Assembly (NCBI RefSeq): GCF_000737715.1
Contig: NZ_JPRN01000012.1
Span: 62,001-126,000, forward strand
Reading direction: 5' to 3'
Length of the DNA: 64,000 bases
Origin: Chryseobacterium sp. JM1
GTDB lineage: Bacteria > Bacteroidota > Bacteroidia > Flavobacteriales > Weeksellaceae
Positions 1 through 8,041 of this stretch are shown piece after piece. The notes under the pieces were generated by a model. That model saw nothing but the letters and a program-made list of their open reading frames with translations, was not told the DNA's origin and ran no database searches. Every line of letters starts with the position of its first letter. Positions within the stretch are counted from its first letter, which is position 1. The position numbers and the translations under genes were made by a program.

Positions 1-845
1 TTTTTAAATTCTTTTCCTAAGTTGAAACTTCCAAAAGCATTGGTATCTTCGGGAGATACTTTATTTTGAGTTTTCAGTACCTGCTTTACATCTTCCTCTA
101 CTCCGTTTACATTGGCATTAGGCTTACTTACAATGGCAAACATGTCAATCTGTTCTCCGGCATTATACATTTTGGTATAGGTGGAAAGCGGAATAAATGC
201 CGTCTGGTCATTTTCAAATCCACCGCCTTTTTTCACCCTGAAAACCCCGATCACATTAAAAAATATTCCTTTTATATTGACCTGTTTTCCTACCGGATTT
301 TCTTTTTTCTTAGCATCAAAGAAGTTCTTGTAGATCTCTTCTCCAATCACCACTACATTTTTATTTCCCATCACATCGGCATCATTGATGTAACGGCCGA
401 AAATAAGTTTCTTTTCTGAAATTTTATTTCCTACTGAGTAATCTCCTGTAAGAGAATACGTCCCGTTTTTTCCGTTTCTGGACATCGATTCACCAGGTGT
501 TCCGGTAAAGCTTCCTCTTGCATTTTGGGGTGAGATATAGTCGATAGCACTCACTTTTCTTTTCAGCATATCCATATCGGATAAGTTGAGATGAACCTGT
601 CTTCCTTTAGGGAATCCATCATAAGGAATGGATGTTTTCTGAGCCCAAAGAAAAATGGAGTTGGTTGCAAATCCGGAAAACAGTTTATCAAAACCATTCT
701 CCATCCCTTTTGCCGCTCCAAGAAGACTCACATACAAAAACATTCCCCAGCCTACACCAATCATGGTAAGGAACGTACGAAGCTTATTATTCCTCAGTGA
801 ATAATAAATTTCCTGCCAAGTATCTTTTTTAAATAATATGTTCAC
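1..845 (-). CDS. MacB-type ABC transporter permease, 3' end cut by window start
   Basis: Predicted inner-membrane permease subunit of a MacB/FtsX-like ABC exporter. Reading from a GTG start at 843-845, the protein begins MNILFKKDTWQEIYYSLRNN and runs into a hydrophobic first transmembrane segment (FLTMIGVGWGMFLYVSLLG). A periplasmic MacB-PCD-like region follows with motifs such as FGRYINDADV, NVVVIGEEI and VIGVFRVKKGG. The C-terminal FtsX domain with the remaining membrane segments lies outside the window. No ATG fits this frame near the N-terminus, and the opening matches the paralogous permease next to it (DRWQEIFSSIRSN), so GTG is the best start. It is the last visible gene of a minus-strand cluster: ATPase, broken small gene, permease, permease. 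Substrate unknown. Confidence 0.85.
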   Translation of the reverse strand, partial: MNILFKKDTWQEIYYSLRNNKLRTFLTMIGVGWGMFLYVSLLGAAKGMENGFDKLFSGFATNSIFLWAQKTSIPYDGFPKGRQVHLNLSDMDMLKRKVSAIDYISPQNARGSFTGTPGESMSRNGKNGTYSLTGDYSVGNKISEKKLIFGRYINDADVMGNKNVVVIGEEIYKNFFDAKKKENPVGKQVNIKGIFFNVIGVFRVKKGGGFENDQTAFIPLSTYTKMYNAGEQIDMFAIVSKPNANVNGVEEDVKQVLKTQNKVSPEDTNAFGSFNLGKEFK

Positions 846-875
846 TTCTTTGAGTTATAAGTTTAAAATATAATT

Positions 876-934
876 GATGATTAATCATCACATCACCGTA
901 TCATCACATCAACAAATCACCGTATCATTATTCG
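876..934. repeat. Dispersed CATCAACAAATCACCG-type repeat
   Basis: Between the two permease genes lies a run of short near-repeats built from CATCACATCAACAAATCACCG and TATCATTATT. Almost the same text recurs at about 35,720-35,795, upstream of the ECF sigma gene, and in complementary form at 35,550-35,620. It overlaps the last codons of the neighbouring permease gene. Confidence 0.6.
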
Positions 935-2157
935 GTTCTTAACGCTTCTATCGGTTTGATTCTCGAAGCTCTGTACGCCGGAACAAATCCTGCAATAAGC
1001 CCTGAAAATACCAAAGCAATAAACGCCATAAAGATCGTTACCCAGCCTACGCTCGGGCTTTTGATGAAATATTCTTCGAGGCTGTCGCCGATTAAGCTGA
1101 GTGCCAGAACACCTATTCCCACTCCAACAATACCTGAAACTACCGTTATCACGACACTTTCCTGTACAATCAGTGCTACAATACTTCTTGGTTTGGCCCC
1201 GATGGCCTTACGGACACCGATCTCTTTGGTTCTTTCTTTTACGATATACACCATGATGTTACTAATCCCGATGATCCCCGCCAATAATGTTCCCATCCCG
1301 ATAAAACCAACAATGATGGTCAGTACGGCCATAAACTGGAAGGTTTCATTCATGTTCTTGGCATTATTCCAGACACGGACTCCGTTTTCATCGTCAGGAG
1401 CAACATTCTTTCTTGATTTTAATCTGTCTTTAAGTTCGTCACCGTATTTAATAGCTTCTTCAGGGCTCAGCTTTTCGTTATAGGCGATATATACCGTGGA
1501 TACCGTATCTGAGCCTTTTTTCATTTGCTGAAGGGTGGTGATAGGTACTGCGATATGTCTTTCGTCCCAGTCTCCTCCGTCATCAGAAAATACCCCTACC
1601 ACTTTGAACATAGTTCCATTGATGTTCAGGTCTTTCCCTACTGGACTACCGTTCTTGATCAGGTCACGCTGAACCATTCTTCCGATTACGGCAACGTTTT
1701 GCTTTCTCTGAAGATCCATATCCGTAAGATAGCGTCCGTCCAGCATTTTTCTGTTTTCAATCACCTTTTCTCCCGGTTCTGCACCGTTTACCTGGTAAGT
1801 CCCGCTTTCTTTTCCGTATTTCACCATTAAACTTGTGGTGTATCTCGGACTGGCATCGCCTACTTTATCTTTATCAGCATTGATCAGGAAGTCGTAGTCA
1901 TCATTATTCATCGTGACCGTTCTATCGGACTGAAGCCCTTTATAAGCCATCGTGGTTTTCCCGGTATAGATCGTGATCAGATTCTGTGCATCTCTTGCAA
2001 AACCTTCGGTAAAGGCATTCTGAAGCCCCTTTCCTATTCCGAAAAGAACCACAAAAATAAACAGCCCCAAAGCCACTGTAAACCCCGAAAGCACCGTCCG
2101 CAATACATTACTGCGAATAGAACTGAATATTTCCTGCCAACGATCTAGGTCAAACAT
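928..2157 (-). CDS. MacB-type ABC transporter permease
   Basis: 409-residue inner-membrane permease of a MacB-like ABC exporter, complete. The N-terminus MFDLDRWQEIFSSIRSNVLR is followed by transmembrane segment 1 (around residues 20-42). A long periplasmic MacB-PCD domain spans about residues 43-275 (motifs DGRYLTDMDL, VAVIGRMVQRDL, VVGVFSDDGGDWDER). The C-terminal FtsX domain has three membrane segments (from about residue 285) and the signature VKERTKEIGVRKAIGAKP, known in the family to contact the ATPase. An upstream in-frame ATG at 2187 would add ten residues; I prefer 2157 because MFDLDRWQEI is the usual family start. It pairs with the permease at 1-845 and the ATPase at 2732-3421. Substrate unknown. 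Confidence 0.9.
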   Translation of the reverse strand: MFDLDRWQEIFSSIRSNVLRTVLSGFTVALGLFIFVVLFGIGKGLQNAFTEGFARDAQNLITIYTGKTTMAYKGLQSDRTVTMNNDDYDFLINADKDKVGDASPRYTTSLMVKYGKESGTYQVNGAEPGEKVIENRKMLDGRYLTDMDLQRKQNVAVIGRMVQRDLIKNGSPVGKDLNINGTMFKVVGVFSDDGGDWDERHIAVPITTLQQMKKGSDTVSTVYIAYNEKLSPEEAIKYGDELKDRLKSRKNVAPDDENGVRVWNNAKNMNETFQFMAVLTIIVGFIGMGTLLAGIIGISNIMVYIVKERTKEIGVRKAIGAKPRSIVALIVQESVVITVVSGIVGVGIGVLALSLIGDSLEEYFIKSPSVGWVTIFMAFIALVFSGLIAGFVPAYRASRIKPIEALRTE

Positions 2158-2273
2158 AGTTTTATTTTTTACTTTGTAAAAAGTCAATTAACTCCGTTGT
2201 GAATTTTCTTCGAAGTCAATTAACCCTGTTGTCAATGGTAAAGTTGCTTCTATTGACAATTCACAATTATTTT

Positions 2274-2630
2274 TTATTCTTTTTTCAACATCCCACTTAA
2301 GAGGATAAATGTTGTTTTTATTAAGTTTTCAATTTTCACTAATTCTTCTTTTTTGATATAATTACAGTCTATAACTATGTCAAAACAAGAATCCAGTTCT
2401 ATCACCGAGCCTCTGGCTATTTCAAAATATCTTTTCCTTTCAGTTTCCGATCTTCTGGAGCATCCTTCCGTTATATTCAACACGACCTAAGTGGAAGCTC
2501 TGCGTATCTGATCTGTAAGATTAAATCTCTCACTATCCGGAATCACAGATAAAATTTTATAACATTCAATTCTTAACTGTCTGGCCGATTGATAAACATC
2601 AAGTTTATAATGGTTCAGATTCAAAAACAT
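2274..2630 (-). pseudogene. Four-helix-bundle (S23-like) protein gene interrupted by an amber codon
   Basis: Reading from ATG at 2628-2630, the frame gives MFLNLNHYKLDVYQSARQLR, then continues to ...QIRRAST, a TAG stop at 2487-2489, and then, still in the same frame, VVLNITEGCSRRSETERKRYF... to the stop near 2274. Both halves match the 118-residue four-helix-bundle family related to proteins encoded in 23S rRNA intervening sequences. Its usual core is RRAST-S-VVLNIAEG, so a single Ser-to-amber change (for example TCG to TAG) explains the break. No frameshift is involved. It sits inside the ABC exporter cluster, which such genes often do. It may be a decayed gene, a sequencing error, or two fragments of which the distal one could start at GTG 2481-2483. 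Confidence 0.8.
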
Positions 2631-2731
2631 GGTTACTTTCTTTCATTTGTGTTTGTGTGTTCTTTATTACTTAATTAAAATTGATCATTTAACATTCACA
2701 ATTGACTTGCGCAGCAAAATTCACCATTCAC

Positions 2732-3421
2732 TTATAAAACAATCTGCTTGATAAACTCATCACTTTCAATGACGCCGTCTTTCAGGATGACGTTTCTTTT
2801 GGTCTGTGCGGCTACGTCCGGTTCGTGGGTTACAACGATGATGGTTCTTCCTTCATTATTGATATCCTGAAGAAGTTTCATAATATCATGGGTTGTTTTG
2901 GAATCCAATGCTCCCGTTGGCTCATCTGCCAGCACTACTTTAGGATCTGTGATCAATGCTCTTGCGATGGCAACCCTTTGTTTCTGCCCCCCTGAAAGTT
3001 CGTTGGGTAAGTGATCTGCCCATTGTGCAAGCCCTACTTTCTCAAGGTATTCCATAGCTTTCTTATTACGTTCTTTTCTGGGAACATTCTGATAGTATAA
3101 AGGAAGTGCTACATTTTCCAGAGCCGTTTTATAACTGATCAGGTTGAAAGACTGAAATATAAAGCCCAGAAATTTACTTCTGTACTCTGCCGCTTTAACC
3201 TCAGAGAGATGTTCGATAGGAACGCTGTCCAGCTCATAAGTCCCTGAATCTTTTTCATCCAGAATCCCGATGATATTAAGAAGCGTGGACTTTCCGGACC
3301 CGGAACTTCCCATAATAGAAACAAACTCGCCTTCGGAAATATTAAGATTAATACCCTTAAGAACGTGCAGCTTGCTTTTCCCCGTATCGTATGATTTATG
3401 TAGATCCTGAATTACTAACAT
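2732..3421 (-). CDS. ABC transporter ATP-binding protein (MacB/LolD type)
   Basis: 229-residue cytoplasmic ATPase that would power the two permeases downstream. It shows Walker A GSSGSGKST (about residues 38-46), a Q-loop region FIFQSFNLIS, the ABC signature LSGGQKQRVAIARAL, Walker B KVVLADEPTGALD and the switch histidine in VVTHEPDVA. The TGALDS after Walker B and the overall length are typical of the MacB/LolD/FtsE group, which drives mechanotransmission rather than classical substrate import. It is the first gene of the minus-strand cluster. The roughly 100-bp gap to the broken four-helix-bundle gene holds a CAAAATTCACCATTCACTT-type repeat. Confidence 0.92.
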   Translation of the reverse strand: MLVIQDLHKSYDTGKSKLHVLKGINLNISEGEFVSIMGSSGSGKSTLLNIIGILDEKDSGTYELDSVPIEHLSEVKAAEYRSKFLGFIFQSFNLISYKTALENVALPLYYQNVPRKERNKKAMEYLEKVGLAQWADHLPNELSGGQKQRVAIARALITDPKVVLADEPTGALDSKTTHDIMKLLQDINNEGRTIIVVTHEPDVAAQTKRNVILKDGVIESDEFIKQIVL

Positions 3422-3630
3422 GAAGTGATGCTTGTTTTATACCCATATAAGTAGATGATACTTTCAATTTGTTACAAGAACCATAATTTATTCGAATATT
3501 TTATTGTTTAACGAATTACGCCTTTGTTTATAGCATATTACATTAATCTGTTTAACTGTAAGTGTATTTTTTCATTTATTTTTTCCTCACAACCCCTTCT
3601 AAGCCATTATTCGTGCTGGTTTCATGTAAA

Positions 3631-3639
3631 TGTGGAAAA
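3631..3639 (-). promoter_or_regulatory. DnaA-box-like 9-mer (TTTTCCACA)
   Basis: The minus strand reads TTTTCCACA, one mismatch from the consensus TTATNCACA. It lies about 165 bp upstream of the perfect box at 3803-3811, in the control region of nrdB. A single 9-mer with a mismatch is weak evidence. Confidence 0.3.
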
Positions 3640-3802
3640 CTTTTAGAGTTAAAACTCAGCCAATTAGTATTTACCCCTTTCAAAATCAGTTCTTTTTTTC
3701 GAACTTTGTCATTAGTTCTTTACAAGAAACCTCCAGTCACCAATGTGAATATGTTTCTAACGTAAATACCAAACATACAAGAAGTTAAGCATTACTTCCA
3801 CG

Positions 3803-3811
3803 TTATCCACA
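3803..3811 (+). promoter_or_regulatory. Perfect DnaA box (TTATCCACA) upstream of nrdB
   Basis: TTATCCACA matches the DnaA box consensus exactly and lies 37 nt before the nrdB start. In E. coli, DnaA is known to bind upstream of nrdAB and link dNTP supply to replication. Whether this site is used here is inference. Confidence 0.45.
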
Positions 3812-3847
3812 GTAATGCTGATTATTTAATTTTAAAGATATTTTAAT

Positions 3848-4822
3848 ATGGGAATTTTCGATAAGAGAGTAAGTTACAAGCCATTTGAATACCCTGAGGT
3901 TCTTCAGTTTGTAGAGGCGATCAACAAATCGTTCTGGGTGCACTCGGAAGTGGATTTTACTGCAGATGTTCAGGATTTTCATTCGCAGTTAGAGCCGAAC
4001 GAAAAACACGCTGTGAAAAATGCATTGCTTGCCATTGCACAGATCGAGGTGTCTGTAAAGACATTCTGGGGAAACCTATACAACCACTTGCCAAAACCTG
4101 AATTCAATGGACTGGGAGCTACTTTTGCAGAATGTGAATTCCGTCATTCCGAAGCGTATTCCCGTTTGGTAGAGGTATTGGGATACAACGAAGAATTTAC
4201 CAACGTTATTGAAATTCCTGCCGTAAAAAAGAGAATTGACTTCCTTTCAAATGTATTGAAACACGCCAATTCCACTACGCCTAAAGAATACGTATCTTCC
4301 CTTTTATTATTCAGTATCCTGATCGAAAACGTATCGCTTTTCTCACAATTCGCGATCATCCTTTCTTTCACAAGATTCAAAGGATACATGAAGAACGTTT
4401 CCAATATCATCGCATGGACTTCCATCGACGAGCAAATCCACGCCAACGCCGGAATCTACCTGATCAACAAAATCCGTGAGGAACAACCTGATCTGTTAAC
4501 AGATTCTGATATCGAAGACATCTACACGCTGGTAGATCAGTCTATCGAGCTGGAAGGTGAAATCTTAGACTGGATCTTTGAACTGGGAGAATTAACCGTT
4601 TTCTCAAAAGAAGACCTTCTGAACTTCATGAAATATCGTGTAGACGACAGTTTGAAGAAAATCGATATGGAAACCCGTTACAACGTTACTCCTGAGCAGT
4701 ACCGTCCAATGAAATGGTTTGAAGAGGAAGTTTTCGCGAACTCTATGGATGACTTCTTTGCAAAAAGACCTGTGGATTATACAAAACACGATAAGAGTAT
4801 TACGGCGAACGATTTGTTTTAA
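3848..4822 (+). CDS. nrdB: Class I ribonucleotide reductase, small subunit
   Basis: 324-residue ferritin-like R2 subunit, which builds the metal centre and radical used by NrdA to make dNDPs. Visible ligands are E67 (LLAIAQIEVSVK), E97 and H100 with the radical tyrosine Y104 in ECEFRHSEAYSRL, E160 (LLFSILIENVSLF), and E195 with H198 in SIDEQIHANAG. A glutamate at the first ligand position, where E. coli has Asp84, is my alignment by eye; the tyrosine is retained. The protein starts MGIFDKRVSYKPFEYP and has no N-terminal ATP-cone, although some Flavobacteriia carry one on NrdB. The large subunit nrdA follows after one small gene. DnaA-box-like sites lie upstream. Confidence 0.95.
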   Translation: MGIFDKRVSYKPFEYPEVLQFVEAINKSFWVHSEVDFTADVQDFHSQLEPNEKHAVKNALLAIAQIEVSVKTFWGNLYNHLPKPEFNGLGATFAECEFRHSEAYSRLVEVLGYNEEFTNVIEIPAVKKRIDFLSNVLKHANSTTPKEYVSSLLLFSILIENVSLFSQFAIILSFTRFKGYMKNVSNIIAWTSIDEQIHANAGIYLINKIREEQPDLLTDSDIEDIYTLVDQSIELEGEILDWIFELGELTVFSKEDLLNFMKYRVDDSLKKIDMETRYNVTPEQYRPMKWFEEEVFANSMDDFFAKRPVDYTKHDKSITANDLF

Positions 4823-4948
4823 ATAAATGGGTGGGCGCGAGCGAAGCGAGCGTCAAAGCAGATCGTATTAGCAATATTATACTAAGTCTGTATCATCTTA
4901 ATAATTCTTTCGTTCCCTGAAATAACACTATAATTCAAAGCACAATAA
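4823..4948. other. nrdB downstream gap with a GC-rich GCGAGCGAAGCGAGCG block
   Basis: Right after the nrdB stop, at 4835-4853, is CGCGAGCGAAGCGAGCGTC, strikingly GC-rich for this AT-rich genome and partly self-complementary. No T-run follows, so it is not a classical terminator. It looks like one of the dispersed intergenic repeats. Confidence 0.4.
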
Positions 4949-5236
4949 ATGATTAATGTAATCGTAACTTACACCGTAAACCCTGAATACGTTTCAGAAA
5001 ACAAAACCCATATCCAAAAGTTTCTGGAGGATTTCAAAAATCTGAATCAGGAAACCTTTGAGTATAAGGTTTATGTAAAAGAAGACGGTGTTACTTTTTT
5101 ACATTATTCAAACTATATCAATGAAGAGGTTCAGCATGAGGTTTTAAATGTACCGTCTTTTAAAGAGTTTCAACGATTAAGAGATGAAAGCGGCCTGAAC
5201 GGCACGCACAAAGTGGAAATTTTACAATCAATATAA
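4949..5236 (+). CDS. Small ABM-like (antibiotic-biosynthesis-monooxygenase fold) protein
   Basis: 95-residue cytoplasmic protein lying between nrdB and nrdA in the same orientation. The pattern MINVIVTYTVNPEY, then a helix (KTHIQKFLEDFKNL), a strand (YKVYVKEDGVTFLHYSNY) and a C-terminal helix (SFKEFQRLRDES) resembles the dimeric alpha-beta-barrel (ABM) fold. This is a similarity by eye; no catalytic residues can be assigned. The position suggests co-transcription with the reductase genes, but a role in dNTP synthesis is only inference. It ends 57 bp before nrdA. Confidence 0.7.
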   Translation: MINVIVTYTVNPEYVSENKTHIQKFLEDFKNLNQETFEYKVYVKEDGVTFLHYSNYINEEVQHEVLNVPSFKEFQRLRDESGLNGTHKVEILQSI

Positions 5237-5293
5237 AAAGCAACAAAATTCCGGAGCATAAAAACTGCCCCGGAATTCGAAAATATAACATCT

Positions 5294-6952
5294 ATGGAAG
5301 AGCAAAATTCAAATATATGGTGGCTCAATGAAGAGTCTGAGCAGATGCTGAACAGAGGGTATCTGTTAAAAGGGGAAACGGTAGACGGAGCCATCGACAG
5401 AATTACAACAGCAGCTGCAAAAAAATTATACAAGCCGGAATTACAACCTGCTTTCAAAGAAATGATCACCAAAGGATGGATCAGTTTCTCATCTCCTGTA
5501 TGGGCGAATATGGGAACACAGAGAGGTCTTCCTATTTCTTGTTTCAACGTACACATTCCGGACAGCATCGAAGGCATTACCCACAAAATGGGTGAAGTGA
5601 TTATGCAGACGAAGATCGGAGGTGGAACTTCAGGATATTTCGGAGAATTGAGAAACAGAGGTACTGCGGTAACAGATAACGGAAAATCTTCAGGAGCGGT
5701 TTCGTTCATGAAATTATTCGATACGGCAATGGATGTGGTTTCTCAGGGAGGTGTAAGAAGAGGTGCTTTTGCTGCTTATCTGGATATCGACCATGGTGAT
5801 ATTGAAGAATTTTTATCCATCAAAGATATCGGAAGCCCGATCCAGAACTTATTTACAGGAATTTGCGTTCCTGATTACTGGATGCAGGACATGATCGATG
5901 GTGATATGGATAAACGTAAAATCTGGGCAAGAGTTCTTGAAAGCCGTCAGCAGAAAGGTCTTCCTTATATTTTCTTTACCGATAACGTTAACAGAAACAA
6001 GCCGCAGGTTTATAAAGATCTGGGAATGCCTGTCAATGCAAGTAACCTTTGCTCTGAAATCATGCTTCCTTCTACCAGAGAAGAATCTTTCATCTGCTGT
6101 CTGTCTTCCATGAACCTGGAATTGTATGACGAATGGAAAGATACAGATGCTGTAAAACTGGCTGTTTACTTCCTGGATGCAGTATTAACTGAATTCATCG
6201 AGAAAACAGAAGGAAATTACTACCTACAGGGAGCAAGAAACTTCGCATTGCGTCACAGAGCGCTTGGATTGGGAGTTTTAGGATACCACTCTTATTTACA
6301 GAAAAACATGATTCCGTTTGAAAGTTTTGAAGCGACTCAGTTCAATGCAAGAGCTTTCAGACACATCAAAGAGCAGGCAGAAACTGCGTCAAGAGAATTA
6401 GCCAACATATACGGTGAACCGGAATTACTGAAAGGATACGGATTAAGAAATACCACAACAATGGCTATTGCTCCTACCACTTCAAGTTCTGCCATCTTAG
6501 GACAGACTTCCCCGGGAATCGAGCCGTTTGCTTCCAACTATTACAAAGCGGGTCTTGCGAAAGGAAACTTTATGCGTAAGAACAAGTATCTAGCTAAATT
6601 ATTGGAAGAAAAAGGTCTGGACAACGAAGAAACATGGAGAACGATCATGCTGAACCACGGTTCCGTACAGCATTTGAAAGAGCTTACCGATGAGGAGAAA
6701 GCCGTATTCAAAACGTTCAAAGAGATTTCTCCGATGGAAATTATCTCTCAGGCTGCCCAAAGACAACAATACATCGACCAGGCTCAGTCTCTGAACCTAC
6801 AGATCCCATCTACAATGCCGGTAAAAGACGTCAATTATCTTTACATTGAGGCATGGAAAAAAGGAGTAAAAACTCTTTATTACCAAAGAAGTTCTTCCGT
6901 TTCTAAGGAAATGATGGTTAATTTTGTGAGCTGTTCTGCATGTGAAGCATAA
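5294..6952 (+). CDS. nrdA: Class I ribonucleotide reductase, large subunit (short, no ATP-cone)
   Basis: 552-residue catalytic subunit, about 200 residues shorter than E. coli NrdA. Key residues are present. The redox cysteine pair is C83 (SCFNVHIPD) and C268 (FICCLSSMNL); N251, C253 and E255 lie in NLCSEIMLPS, where C253 would be the thiyl radical residue. The radical-transfer tyrosine pair is in TLYYQRSS, and the C-terminal CxxC in SCSACEA would accept electrons from thioredoxin. Finger loop: GGGTSGYFGELRNRG. The N-terminus (MEEQNSNIWWLNEESEQML) begins near the catalytic domain, so the ATP-cone that senses ATP/dATP is missing; nrdB lacks one too. A strong hairpin terminator follows at 6988-7011. 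Confidence 0.95.
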   Translation: MEEQNSNIWWLNEESEQMLNRGYLLKGETVDGAIDRITTAAAKKLYKPELQPAFKEMITKGWISFSSPVWANMGTQRGLPISCFNVHIPDSIEGITHKMGEVIMQTKIGGGTSGYFGELRNRGTAVTDNGKSSGAVSFMKLFDTAMDVVSQGGVRRGAFAAYLDIDHGDIEEFLSIKDIGSPIQNLFTGICVPDYWMQDMIDGDMDKRKIWARVLESRQQKGLPYIFFTDNVNRNKPQVYKDLGMPVNASNLCSEIMLPSTREESFICCLSSMNLELYDEWKDTDAVKLAVYFLDAVLTEFIEKTEGNYYLQGARNFALRHRALGLGVLGYHSYLQKNMIPFESFEATQFNARAFRHIKEQAETASRELANIYGEPELLKGYGLRNTTTMAIAPTTSSSAILGQTSPGIEPFASNYYKAGLAKGNFMRKNKYLAKLLEEKGLDNEETWRTIMLNHGSVQHLKELTDEEKAVFKTFKEISPMEIISQAAQRQQYIDQAQSLNLQIPSTMPVKDVNYLYIEAWKKGVKTLYYQRSSSVSKEMMVNFVSCSACEA

Positions 6953-6987
6953 TATTATTCATCAATAATACACATCAATATAGAATT

Positions 6988-7011
6988 AAAGCACGCTTTT
7001 TAGCGTGCTTT
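6988..7011 (+). terminator. Rho-independent terminator after nrdA
   Basis: Perfect stem AAAGCACGCT / AGCGTGCTTT with a TTTT loop, followed by a T-run, 36 bp after the nrdA stop. Confidence 0.9.
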
Positions 7012-7070
7012 TTTCATTATTTTTATAATTTTAATAAAATATTAATATTAGAAATGGAATAACACATATA

Positions 7071-7130
7071 CCGTTAACCATTCATTAATACTAAAAATAT
7101 TCACATCTTATTCTCCAAACAGTGAGTATA
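7071..7130 (+). promoter_or_regulatory. Conserved upstream element, copy 1
   Basis: The 30 bases from 7071 match those from 9871 at 27 of 30 positions by direct count, and AACAGTGA recurs at the same offset (7118 and 9918) with no gap in the alignment. Both copies precede operons of secreted fibre-like proteins. It may be a shared regulatory site or a duplicated remnant. Confidence 0.5.
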
Positions 7131-7177
7131 ATCATTATATAGCTGATTATCAACAGACATAATGGTTTTAAATTTGA

Positions 7178-7185
7178 TATATTTG
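7178..7185 (+). promoter_or_regulatory. -7 promoter element TATATTTG
   Basis: TATATTTG matches the Bacteroidota -7 consensus TAnnTTTG and lies 27 nt before the first fibre-protein start. No TTG is found at the proper -33 distance. Confidence 0.4.
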
Positions 7186-7211
7186 TAAAAAATTATTTCA
7201 AACTAAACCCT

Positions 7212-8039
7212 ATGATAAAAACTCTAGGCGGTGGCACACTGCTTACATTACTTTTGTGCCTCCCCATAGCAAACACAAATGCCCAGGTCAAAATTTCCAA
7301 TTCATCAGGAGTCATCAACTCAGAAAGTTTACTGCACCTTGAAAGCTCATCCAACGACAGAGGATTTCTGTTGACCAGAATTGCTTTGCAGGCAGCCAAT
7401 ACAGCAGCACCTCTTGCTTCCCATATTGCAGGAATGGTTGTTTTCAATACGGCAACAGCAGGAACTGCTCCCAATAATGTAACTCCCGGATTGTACTACA
7501 ACAACGGAACACAATGGATTAAACTGACCACTAAGGCACCACAGGTAGGAGATATTAAAAACGGTTTCCAAAGTGCAGACCACAACGGGTGGTATCTGCT
7601 GAACGGAAGAACCGTGAGCACATTGGCGGTCAATCCAAGGGCCAGAGCAACAGCATTGGGCTTCAGCACCAATCTTCCTGATGCTTCAGACAGGTATCTA
7701 AAAAACACAAGCGGAACAGATAACATAGGAACTGCGGCAGGAGCCAACTCTTTCACCCTTACGCAGGCCAATCTTCCCAACGTTACTTTTTCAGGATCTA
7801 CGAATACGACCGGAAACCATACCCATACCTACACCGACAACCCGTTAAATACGGCAGCAAACGGAGTAGCGAGCGGAACCAATAATCCAATCTCTGATAC
7901 CTCCAGTGTTAACGACAACACCAACAGCAGTGGTGATCACAACCATACGCTGAGCTTTTCTCTGGGAGGCAGCAGTCAGCCTGTAAGTTTGGTCCCGAAC
8001 AATATCATTACTAATGTATTTATTTATCTAGGAAGCTGA
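7212..8039 (+). CDS. Secreted phage-tail-collar-like fibre protein 1
   Basis: 275 residues with a Sec signal peptide ending near ANTNAQ. Residues about 25-110 form a module common in Flavobacteriia, with GFLLTRIAL and TPGLYYNNGTQWIKL. Then comes a phage Tail-Collar-like domain: VGDIKNGFQSADHNGWYLLN, LGFSTNLPDASDRYLKN and TLTQANLPNV. Two His-x-His motifs follow (GNHTHTYTDN and GDHNHTLSF), and the end is FIYLGS. In T4 gp12 such HxH motifs bind metal at the trimer axis. First of three tandem paralogues (8042, 8856); no other phage genes are near. A homotrimeric secreted adhesin-like fibre is my inference. Confidence 0.8.
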   Translation: MIKTLGGGTLLTLLLCLPIANTNAQVKISNSSGVINSESLLHLESSSNDRGFLLTRIALQAANTAAPLASHIAGMVVFNTATAGTAPNNVTPGLYYNNGTQWIKLTTKAPQVGDIKNGFQSADHNGWYLLNGRTVSTLAVNPRARATALGFSTNLPDASDRYLKNTSGTDNIGTAAGANSFTLTQANLPNVTFSGSTNTTGNHTHTYTDNPLNTAANGVASGTNNPISDTSSVNDNTNSSGDHNHTLSFSLGGSSQPVSLVPNNIITNVFIYLGS

Positions 8040-8041
8040 TC

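Larger units (their letters stand above)
3422..3847. other. 426-bp divergent intergenic region between ABC ATPase and nrdB
   Basis: AT-rich region between the minus-strand ABC ATPase and nrdB. It contains two DnaA-box-like 9-mers (listed separately), a GAACTTTG sequence at 3701-3708 that is one base from the Bacteroidota -7 element, and short runs of T and A. I found no RNA gene. An open frame at 3562-3765 has no recognisable product and composition typical of noncoding sequence. Confidence 0.6.

Noticed and set aside
1..845. Open frames on the plus strand at 66-419 and 591-800
   Set aside because: They are antisense to the MacB-type permease, which has clear homology-like motifs over the whole stretch.
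956..1483. 175-residue open frame on the plus strand inside the ABC permease
   Set aside because: It lies antisense to a clear permease gene and has no protein-like features; similar antisense frames occur in nrdA, valS and asnS.
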